DNA of 5,144 nt from an uncultured Bacteroidota bacterium (GTDB lineage Bacteria; Bacteroidota; Bacteroidia; UBA7662): assembly GCA_903908015.1 (NCBI GenBank), contig CAIVQI010000236.1, positions 1 to 5,144 of the forward strand, given 5' to 3'. The notes beneath the pieces are model-generated. The model made no database searches, had not been told where the DNA came from, and was given only the letters and a program-made list of their open reading frames with translations. The position numbers and the translations under genes are program-made. Positions 1-5,144 of the stretch are shown here, piece after piece (the first letter of the stretch is position 1; each line of letters begins with the position of its first letter).

Positions 1-455
1 CCTTTGGCTTATTGTCCTATCTATTGTTTTTACCCGATGAGCAGTATAACCCCCAGTTGGTATTGGGCATTTTCGTGTTTTTATGGACCAGCGATTCGGC
101 TGCTTATGTGGTGGGCCGAAGTATGGGTCGAACCAAGTTGTTTGAGCGTATTTCGCCCAACAAGACCATCGAAGGGAGTGTTGGTGGCATTTTGGCTTCA
201 CTCATCCTGGGCTTTTGGGTTATGCCCATTTGGTGCCCCAGCTTAACTGCCGCTCAATGGCTGGTGGTGGCTGCCTTGGTATCGGTGGCGGGTGTTTATG
301 GCGATTTGTTGGAATCGCTCTTGAAAAGGAGCTTCGACCGCAAAGATTCAGGTAGCCTTTTGCCAGGGCATGGTGGGGTGTTGGACCGTTTTGACTCGCT
401 TATTCTCTCTGCTCCGCTGGTTTATGCCTATTTGCGTCTGGTGCATTGGGGGTGA
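1..455 (+). CDS. cdsA: Phosphatidate cytidylyltransferase (CDP-diglyceride synthase), C-terminal part, 5' truncated by window edge
   Basis: CdsA is an inner-membrane enzyme that makes CDP-diacylglycerol from CTP and phosphatidic acid, the branch point of phospholipid synthesis. The reading frame is open from base 3 and ends at TGA 453-455; the N-terminal part lies outside the window. The family signature is intact at about 315-395: S-x-L-K-R, then a K-D-S-G step, then P-G-H-G-G-V-L-D-R-F-D, which carries the conserved Lys, Asp and His residues. Upstream of it is the typical G-R-S-M-G-R-T-K-L-F block followed by I-S-P-N-K-T-I-E-G-S (about 114-176). Three hydrophobic stretches, near bases 60-125, 177-235 and 255-305, look like membrane segments. 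The protein ends soon after the signature in a short hydrophobic tail, as is usual for the family. A 71-base gap separates it from the next likely start, so co-transcription with the downstream redox genes is possible but not shown. Confidence 0.95.
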   Translation, partial: FGLLSYLLFLPDEQYNPQLVLGIFVFLWTSDSAAYVVGRSMGRTKLFERISPNKTIEGSVGGILASLILGFWVMPIWCPSLTAAQWLVVAALVSVAGVYGDLLESLLKRSFDRKDSGSLLPGHGGVLDRFDSLILSAPLVYAYLRLVHWG

Positions 456-498
456 TGGCGGGTGTATGAACAAACACAGCTTTTGTATTTTTGCCCAA

Positions 499-506
499 TA
501 TCTTTG
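499..506 (+). promoter_or_regulatory. Candidate Bacteroidetes-type -7 promoter element
   Basis: TATCTTTG matches the Bacteroidetes -7 consensus TAnnTTTG exactly, and a second match, TATTTTTG, lies at 486-493. Both are in the only real gap on the plus strand. A start of transcription just downstream of 506 would leave a short leader before the GTG at 527. No TTG -33 element lies at the usual 17-23 base spacing from either match; the nearest, TTTTG at 481-485, is only 13 bases from the second motif. The call therefore rests on the -7 motif and position alone. Confidence 0.3.
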
Positions 507-526
507 GATTTTATCATCATCCCTTC

Positions 527-1054
527 GTGACATCACGCGTTTACAGTTTCATCATCGCCTTGTGGGTGTTCTTGTGTTTGCTCACATCCTGTGTTGAATC
601 GTCCCGAACCCGCAACAGAAGCATTGAATTGTTTGTTTTTTTGGCCCCCGATTGCCCAGCTTCTCTGTATTACATCCCTGAATTACGCAAAATACATACA
701 TCATGGGGCCATGGGGTCAACATCACTGGCATCATCCCGGGAACAGCCGCCAGTATGGAAGAGTGCGCCAGCTTCTCGGGGCAACATCCGTTGCCCTTCG
801 AGGTCATCCGCGATTCTGAAATGGAGTATGTTCAGCGCTGGGGGGCCGAGGTAACCCCTGAAGTTGTTTTGGTGGATGGGAATGGAAAAATCCTGTATCG
901 GGGCGCGATCGATGATGCGCAGCCTGAACTTGGCACCAAACGAAGTGTGGTTCAGCGGCGCTACCTCCATGAAACACTGATGGCCTTGGATGCTCAGCGC
1001 CCTCTTCCCTATAAAGACATTCCGGCAGTGGGTTGTTTTATTGAAAGGTATTGA
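527..1054 (+). CDS. Thioredoxin-like (redoxin family) lipoprotein with a single active-site Cys
   Basis: This is a predicted 175-residue envelope lipoprotein with a thioredoxin fold. From GTG 527 the N-terminus has an Arg at residue 4, a hydrophobic core and a lipobox L-L-T-S-C with Cys22. After the anchor come a beta strand, the motif A-P-D-C-P-A-S (Cys43) where thioredoxins have CxxC, a probable cis-Pro loop V-T-P-E-V (Pro111), and a D-G-N-G-K-I-L-Y-R-G hairpin. It ends in the I-D-D / P-A-V-G-C-F-I tail (Cys170) typical of small redoxins found beside haem/copper monooxygenase genes. The second resolving Cys of CxxC is absent. Cys43 and Cys170 could form the redox pair, but that is inference. 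There is no in-frame ATG: TTG 491 would add 12 residues before the signal peptide and would sit among the -7-like elements, so GTG 527 is preferred, with moderate certainty. Its stop overlaps the start of the next gene, implying coupled expression. Substrate or partner is unknown; the neighbouring oxidase-like protein is the obvious candidate. Confidence 0.82.
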   Translation: MTSRVYSFIIALWVFLCLLTSCVESSRTRNRSIELFVFLAPDCPASLYYIPELRKIHTSWGHGVNITGIIPGTAASMEECASFSGQHPLPFEVIRDSEMEYVQRWGAEVTPEVVLVDGNGKILYRGAIDDAQPELGTKRSVVQRRYLHETLMALDAQRPLPYKDIPAVGCFIERY

Positions 1055-1056
1055 TG
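1043..1056 (+). promoter_or_regulatory. Shine-Dalgarno and TGATG stop/start overlap (translational coupling)
   Basis: GAAAGG at 1043-1048 lies 5 bases before ATG 1054-1056. That ATG shares its A with the TGA stop (1052-1054) of the redoxin gene. The arrangement favours ATG 1054 over ATG 1063, although both give a usable lipoprotein signal peptide. Termination-reinitiation would keep the two proteins in a fixed ratio. An SD this clear is notable because many Bacteroidota genes lack one. Confidence 0.65.
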
Positions 1057-2478
1057 TTGACCATGCGTGCTGTTGTTCAATGTTTGGCTATGTGCGTTAT
1101 TGCCGCACTTTCGGCCTGCGGTTTTGAATTCGGCAAACCGTCGCCTGAGGATTCGCTGGTCACTTTTGCCCAGCATATAGCCCCTATTATCCACCAGAAT
1201 TGCACCCCTTGTCACCGTCACGGTGCGGCTGGACCTTTTCCACTCATCACTTATCATGAGGTCCGCAAAAAAGCCAAAACGATTTGTAAGGTCACCCAGT
1301 CGCGCTATATGCCTCCATGGCCAGCCGATCCAAGTTATGTGTCCTTTATCGGTGAAAAACGGCTGAGCGACCACGACATTGAACTTTTGTCGCGCTGGGT
1401 TGAAGACGGCTGTGCTCCAGGCGACACCTCCGGCATGTTGCTGCCCGACTTTCCCGAAGGCTCAATGCTTGGTCGACCTGATTGGGTGATTCGCTACAGG
1501 GAGCCCGTTCCCCTTCCGGGCGACAACACCGATCGGTTTATGATGGTGAAAGTGCCGTTTGAACTCCCATTCGACACTTTCCTGAGGGCTGTGGAGTATG
1601 TGCCAGGCCACCGCAAGCTCGTACACCACACCAATGGGCACCTAGTTCACTACACCAAGGAACTTAAAAAACAACCCATGAAGGGGCCCTATTATGCCCA
1701 CCGCGACAGTTTCCAAGACATGGATGCTGCCTTTCGGTTTATTAATTTGCTCAATGACGACGGTAGTTACCCTTTACTGACGCTATCCGCCTTCAACTAC
1801 CTGCCCGGCATGAATCCGCTTAGCTTTCCGGATGGGATTGGGGGATTCAAAATCGGTAGAAGTGGTGCATTTTTGCTCAATGACCAGCACTATGGGCCAT
1901 CACTGCGTGATACCTCGGATGACGCTACCTTAAACCTATTCTTCATGGACAAACCGCCTGTTCGCCCTCTCATGGAGACCCAATTGGGGAGTTTGGGCAT
2001 ATCTGAGATTGTACCTCGCTTCAACATCCCTGCTGGTACTGTACGCAGCTTCCACACCCGGGCGTTGATTCGTTCCGACATTTCGATGATCAGTGTGAAC
2101 CCGCACATGCACTTATTGGGCACTCATTTCAAGGCTTTTGCCGTGGCACCTTCGGGCGATACCATACCATTGATTTCTATCCCCAAATGGGATTTTCGTT
2201 GGCAATACACCTATGTTTTTCGCAAGCCAGTTCGGATTCCCGCTGGCTCGGTGGTATGGGCCTTTGGCACATTCGATAACAGGTCGAGTAATCCGCGCAA
2301 TCCCTTTTCGCCGCCGCGCGACATCAACGAATCGAACAGCAGCATGAAAACCACCGACGAGATGTTTCAGTTGATCTTTCAGTATTTACCCTATCAACGG
2401 GGCGACGAACTGATCGACCTTGAGCACCATTCAATAACAAAGGGAATAAAAAATGAACTTCAGCAGGTACAGGATTAG
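1054..2478 (+). CDS. Mono-haem cytochrome c / copper type II ascorbate-dependent monooxygenase-like lipoprotein
   Basis: This 474-residue protein joins a c-type haem segment to a PHM/dopamine-beta-hydroxylase-like fold. Residues 1-22 form a lipoprotein signal peptide with lipobox A-L-S-A-C (Cys22). The haem motif C-T-P-C-H is at 50-54, followed by A-A-G-P-F-P-L and R-Y-M-P-P-W-P; Met86 in that motif is the likely axial ligand. The copper fold covers about 140-450. The His-His pair 191-192 and His279 (in D-Q-H-Y) correspond to the first copper site of PHM. H-M-H 351-353 and Met437 (in T-T-D-E-M-F) correspond to the second. Other family blocks are P-G-M-N-P-L-S-F-P-D-G near 251-261, W-D-F-R-W-Q near 379-384, and the F-D-N-R-S-S-N-P-R-N-P block near 407-417. 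In PHM-type enzymes two copper sites use ascorbate and O2 to hydroxylate a C-H bond; here the haem may supply electrons instead. The substrate is unknown. The lipid anchor places it in the periplasm or outer membrane. Extra Cys78 and Cys120 are not part of the haem motif. The domain calls are firm; the reaction is inferred. Confidence 0.9.
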   Translation: MLTMRAVVQCLAMCVIAALSACGFEFGKPSPEDSLVTFAQHIAPIIHQNCTPCHRHGAAGPFPLITYHEVRKKAKTICKVTQSRYMPPWPADPSYVSFIGEKRLSDHDIELLSRWVEDGCAPGDTSGMLLPDFPEGSMLGRPDWVIRYREPVPLPGDNTDRFMMVKVPFELPFDTFLRAVEYVPGHRKLVHHTNGHLVHYTKELKKQPMKGPYYAHRDSFQDMDAAFRFINLLNDDGSYPLLTLSAFNYLPGMNPLSFPDGIGGFKIGRSGAFLLNDQHYGPSLRDTSDDATLNLFFMDKPPVRPLMETQLGSLGISEIVPRFNIPAGTVRSFHTRALIRSDISMISVNPHMHLLGTHFKAFAVAPSGDTIPLISIPKWDFRWQYTYVFRKPVRIPAGSVVWAFGTFDNRSSNPRNPFSPPRDINESNSSMKTTDEMFQLIFQYLPYQRGDELIDLEHHSITKGIKNELQQVQD

Positions 2479-2488
2479 TGCACCGTGA

Positions 2489-5144
2489 CTATCGGATCAG
2501 CTGAACGGTTCCCCGGTAAATCCGATTGGATCGGCCGTTGTATTCGCGGTATCGGATCGTGTACGGATATATCCCTGCCGGCAACGGGGCTCCATTCTCG
2601 GTACCATCCCACCGGAAATTGAGTTGGTCTGAAAAATAGACCTGATGCCCCCAGCGGTCGTAAATTCGGGTTTCCATGTCGGCGATTCCGAAGGAAACCA
2701 CAAGAAATGAATCGTTTCTGCCATTTGCATTGGGGGTAAAGGCGTCTGGTGCCAATATCCGGGAGGTGATTTTAACACATACCGCTTGTTCCATTTCGGC
2801 GCTGCATCCTGCGCTGTTTTCCACATAGAGGCGAATGACGTAGCGCCCCGTATCAGCATACTGGAATCTGGGGTATTGTCCGGCTACATAAGGAATCTGT
2901 CGCCCATCGCCAGGATACCAGGTGCCGGTGACGGCGCCGACTGATAAATCGATCAAAGTGAATTCAGCCTCATGAAGTTCGACACAGCTGCTTCGGTTGG
3001 GATTCACTGAAAAGCGAGCAGTGATGAATGGATGCTCGCGCATATTCACTGTATCGGTTGTGGTGCACCCCGTTAAGGTGTCTGTTAAACTAAACGCATA
3101 ACTTCCTTGGGGGCGCAGGAGCACAGGACCTTCCACGATGGGCTGGGTGAGCCACCTTATTCGATACGGACTACCAGGGGAATACCGAATTTCATAAATC
3201 CCCAGGCTGTCATAGCAACCCACCTGCGTTTGAACCTTCTGATAGAGCAATGGCGGATGCACATAAACGAAAATAGAGTCGGTCGATACATCGCTGCAGC
3301 CATCGCTCAAAACAGCGCGGTACCAACCCGAGGCTGTGGCTGTAAAAACCAAGGTGTCATTCTGGATTCCTCCAGGAAACCAAACCACCCTTTTGGAGGG
3401 TAACCCTCCAGTTCCGGATGCTACAATGCGAACAATTTCTCCTACGCATACGGTGTCTTTGGAGAGGGATAGGTTGAGGGATAAGTTGCTCCGCACCGTT
3501 ACCTGTATGCTGTCGCGCCTGAGACAAAGGCCCGCTCCCACTGAGTAAATCAACCAATGCGATCCAACGCCAGCCATTCGCGGGTTAAATTGATTGCCCA
3601 CGACGCCGGGACCTGAGCATTGCCCACCGGCTGGCGACGCATTCAGCGCCCAAAGCGTATCCCGGTAACAAAACGTACTCGGACTCACTGTAATTTGTGG
3701 GTTGGGGATGGCTTGTACGGTCACAAAAAGAGTGTCGCGACAACCTCCCGTGAACGATTGAATGATCCTGTGCACCCCAATTCCGGCTGTAGTTGGATTA
3801 AATAGCCCCGTCGTGGCACCCACAATGCCTGGTCCGGACCATGTTCCACCCACCACATTGCTGCGCAGCAAAAATGGGGGCGACAAAATACAAATCACCG
3901 TGTCGGGCTGCAAAACCGGTCGCGGATCAACCCGGATGACCACACTGTCGGTGCAGCCATTTGCAGTATAATACAATCGGTGAAATCCAATACCCACCAG
4001 AGCAGGGTTAAAACTCCCATTGCCGGCCGGATTAACCCCAGGGCCACTCCAAATTCCTCCAGTTGGATTTCGGCTGAGGGCGGCCGCCGACAACGCATAT
4101 ACCCCGTCGGTGAGGCAACGAGCCACCGTATCTGGCCCCAAATTCGTGCGGATCAGGCGGATGGTCAGACTGTCCGTACAACCCCCGATCGTATATAGGG
4201 CAAAGCTTGTGCTCGAAGCGTTGCCATTCACATTGGGATTGAATAAGCCCGTGGACGAATTTACAATACCAGGTCCGGACCAAGTGCCTCCAGCGGGCGT
4301 GCCCGATGGCAACAGCAGAGGGGCATTCAACGGGCAGTATGTACGCACGGGCCCCGCATCGATTTGGATGATTTGTACTGGAAGGCTATCGCTACAACCG
4401 TTCACCCGATATACAAGCCAATTCAGACCCGCCAGCATATTTGCGGGGTTGAATCGGCCCAATAGCGTATCTGTTACCCCCAAGCCCGACCAAACACCGC
4501 CCAAAGGCGCAAACTGAAGGGTGAATATGGGGGCATTCTGACAAACTGTAGCCGGACCAGATATATCAAGTGTATCGATCAGGATGATCCGCATGCTGCT
4601 GCAGCCCAGTGCGATGTAGTAGAGGGTATCGGCACGTGCTGAATCGGCTGGGGTGTAAAAGCCTCCTGGCGTAACCCGTGGACCAGTCCAAACTCCGCCT
4701 GCTGGCACAGCACCGGTTAACTGAAAAGCGGGGGCAGATGGGCACGCGGCGAGTGTTCGCCCCGATTGTACTTGTACGACCGTAATCCTGAGCGAATCTC
4801 GGCAGCCCAAGCGGTCATAAAAAATGCTGTGCACCCCTATACCAGCTGTGGCCGGATTGAATGTGCCCCATGGCGCCTGAGTGATCCCGGGCCCTGTGAA
4901 TTGCCCCCCCGCAGGCGATACCCTGGGTGCCAGATTGAACGCGGGCGACTGCAAACAAACCGTGGTATCCGTTCCTGCCTCGGGCACGGGCGATACCAAA
5001 ATGATGGTTGTCGCGCTCACCGGGCCATTACCCTGTATATCTTGAATGCTCACAGTATAGGTGGTTGTGCCCAAGGGGGGGCATATTTGATGGGGCCCTG
5101 CGGTTGGCGGCAATGGCGGATTCCACGAATATGAATACTGGCAG
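2489..5144 (-). CDS. T9SS type B-sorted modular surface protein with tandem Ig-like repeats (N-terminus beyond window)
   Basis: This is the C-terminal 884 or so residues of a large secreted protein. The frame is open to the right edge with no stop, and the Met-like codon at 5111-5113 is an internal TTG, so the true start is outside. Domains from the right edge: the end of a PKD/SprB-like module (Y-S-W-N-P-P, then T-T-T-Y-T-V); seven Cys-paired repeats (3491-4978); a beta-rich domain at about 3254-3490; another at about 3044-3253; a PKD domain at about 2765-3043 with W-Y-P-G-D-G and D-T-G-R-Y-V-I-R-L; and a CHU_C sorting domain (2492-2764). T9SS type B substrates cross the outer membrane and are retained on the surface or released; long modular ones often serve in adhesion or gliding. 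No enzymatic motif was seen. The protein is rich in Gly, Pro, Ser and Thr and carries 20 D-[S/T]-[A/I/L/V/M/T] sequons, all before the PKD domain. Its stop codon faces that of the monooxygenase 10 bases away. The role is inferred from architecture only. Confidence 0.93.
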   Translation of the reverse strand, partial: CQYSYSWNPPLPPTAGPHQICPPLGTTTYTVSIQDIQGNGPVSATTIILVSPVPEAGTDTTVCLQSPAFNLAPRVSPAGGQFTGPGITQAPWGTFNPATAGIGVHSIFYDRLGCRDSLRITVVQVQSGRTLAACPSAPAFQLTGAVPAGGVWTGPRVTPGGFYTPADSARADTLYYIALGCSSMRIILIDTLDISGPATVCQNAPIFTLQFAPLGGVWSGLGVTDTLLGRFNPANMLAGLNWLVYRVNGCSDSLPVQIIQIDAGPVRTYCPLNAPLLLPSGTPAGGTWSGPGIVNSSTGLFNPNVNGNASSTSFALYTIGGCTDSLTIRLIRTNLGPDTVARCLTDGVYALSAAALSRNPTGGIWSGPGVNPAGNGSFNPALVGIGFHRLYYTANGCTDSVVIRVDPRPVLQPDTVICILSPPFLLRSNVVGGTWSGPGIVGATTGLFNPTTAGIGVHRIIQSFTGGCRDTLFVTVQAIPNPQITVSPSTFCYRDTLWALNASPAGGQCSGPGVVGNQFNPRMAGVGSHWLIYSVGAGLCLRRDSIQVTVRSNLSLNLSLSKDTVCVGEIVRIVASGTGGLPSKRVVWFPGGIQNDTLVFTATASGWYRAVLSDGCSDVSTDSIFVYVHPPLLYQKVQTQVGCYDSLGIYEIRYSPGSPYRIRWLTQPIVEGPVLLRPQGSYAFSLTDTLTGCTTTDTVNMREHPFITARFSVNPNRSSCVELHEAEFTLIDLSVGAVTGTWYPGDGRQIPYVAGQYPRFQYADTGRYVIRLYVENSAGCSAEMEQAVCVKITSRILAPDAFTPNANGRNDSFLVVSFGIADMETRIYDRWGHQVYFSDQLNFRWDGTENGAPLPAGIYPYTIRYREYNGRSNRIYRGTVQLIR
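2492..2764 (-). other. CHU_C / gliding-motility-associated C-terminal domain (T9SS type B sorting signal)
   Basis: The last 91 residues match the CHU_C pattern closely: A-P-D-A-F-T-P-N-A-N-G-R-N-D-S-F, then I-Y-D-R-W-G-H-Q-V-Y-F, then W-D-G-T-E-N-G and L-P-A-G-I-Y-P-Y-T-I, ending Y-R-G-T-V-Q-L-I-R at the stop. This domain directs export through the type IX secretion system. It marks the host as a T9SS-bearing Bacteroidota and shows that the C-terminus is complete. Confidence 0.95.
2765..3043 (-). other. PKD domain within the T9SS surface protein
   Basis: The segment of about 93 residues just before the sorting domain starts F-I-T-A-R-F-S-V-N-P and includes W-Y-P-G-D-G-R, a close variant of the PKD W-D-F-G-D-G core. 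It ends with Y-A-D-T-G-R-Y-V-I-R-L-Y-V-E-N-S-A-G-C, the standard closing strands. PKD modules commonly sit directly before CHU_C domains and act as beta-sandwich spacers. Unlike the repeats, it contains no D-[S/T]-hydrophobic sequon. Confidence 0.8.
3491..4978 (-). repeat. Seven tandem protein-level repeats of 67-75 residues (Cys-paired Ig-like modules)
   Basis: Seven divergent copies lie head to tail in the surface protein. Approximate spans are 4769-4978, 4568-4768, 4364-4567, 4148-4363, 3923-4147, 3713-3922 and 3491-3712. The shared pattern is a first Cys, then P-x-G-G-x-W-S-G-P-G-V, then G-x-F-N-P, an A-G-x-G-x-H-x-L-x-Y strand, and G-C-x-D-S-L leading into a final beta strand. The two Cys are 47-54 residues apart in every copy, suggesting one disulfide per module. 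Copy 2 is the most diverged (G-P-R, Y-T-P, and G-C-S-S-M). Copy 7 has Cys instead of the core Trp. Divergence between copies is high, so this looks like old domain duplication, not recent DNA-level amplification. Confidence 0.88.

Noticed and set aside
470..493. Possible terminator after cdsA: ACAAA / TTTGT stem followed by a T-rich stretch
   Set aside because: The stem is only 5 AT-rich pairs with a 7-base loop, too weak for an intrinsic terminator. The T-run also overlaps a promoter-like motif.
466..597. Alternative ATG-started frame overlapping the redoxin signal peptide (about 43 residues, starting M-N-K-H-S-F)
   Set aside because: It stops at 595-597, just after the redoxin lipobox codons, has no lipobox of its own and no similarity that I recognise. 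The frame with L-L-T-S-C followed by the redoxin fold explains the region better. A frameshift near the start cannot be fully excluded.
1009..1374. Minus-strand open frame of 121 codons opposite the cytochrome/monooxygenase N-terminus
   Set aside because: It is antisense to the signal peptide and haem motif of the real gene, with no recognisable content of its own.
4020..4517. Plus-strand open frame of 165 codons opposite the repeat region
   Set aside because: It is antisense to the clear repeat-coding frame. Its length follows from the repeated Gly/Pro-rich codons, and its translation shows no domain or signal peptide.
3491..4978. CRISPR array or DNA-level tandem repeat
   Set aside because: The periodicity is 200-225 bases, exists mainly at protein level and has no near-identical direct repeats or spacers.
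2489..5113. Treating the Met-like codon at 5111-5113 as the true start of the surface protein
   Set aside because: It is a TTG inside an obvious PKD/SprB-like module, and the frame stays open to the window edge with matching sequence (Y-S-W-N-P-P) upstream, so the gene is truncated by the window.

Overview
The window reads as a chromosomal segment from a member of the Bacteroidota. The strongest evidence is the minus-strand gene on the right half: it ends in a gliding-motility/T9SS type B (CHU_C) C-terminal sorting domain, which is characteristic of that phylum. Two TAnnTTTG -7-like elements in the only sizeable plus-strand gap fit the same placement. Base composition is moderate, near half GC by eye. 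No tRNA, rRNA, CRISPR array, transposase or insertion-sequence ends were seen.

Layout: (1) 1-455, plus strand, is the C-terminal part of CdsA (phosphatidate cytidylyltransferase), cut by the left edge. (2) About 527-1054, plus strand, is a small lipoprotein of the thioredoxin-like 'redoxin' type with a single D-C-P active-site cysteine and a conserved C-terminal A-V-G-C. (3) 1054-2478, plus strand, is a lipoprotein that joins a mono-haem cytochrome c segment to a copper type II (PHM/DBH-like) ascorbate-dependent monooxygenase fold. It overlaps gene 2 by one base (TGATG) and has a recognisable Shine-Dalgarno sequence. (4) 2489 to the right edge, minus strand, is a large modular T9SS-secreted surface protein, cut at its N-terminal end. 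It contains seven tandem Cys-paired Ig-like repeats of about 70 residues, two less regular beta-rich domains, a PKD domain and the CHU_C domain. Genes 3 and 4 converge with only 10 bases between their stop codons.

Genes 2 and 3 form a probable two-gene envelope redox unit: a membrane-anchored thiol protein made together with a membrane-anchored haem/copper enzyme. All copper-ligand residues expected from the PHM family can be located in gene 3, so it is probably catalytically competent. Its substrate cannot be read from the sequence. Gene 4 is probably unrelated functionally and acts at the cell surface or as a secreted adhesin-like filament. Its main curiosity is the dense occurrence of the Bacteroidetes D-[S/T]-hydrophobic O-glycosylation sequon, repeated in phase with its domains and absent from the C-terminal PKD and sorting domains.

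No unprecedented system is proven here. The least-characterised parts are the redox lipoprotein pair and the sequon-decorated repeat protein.
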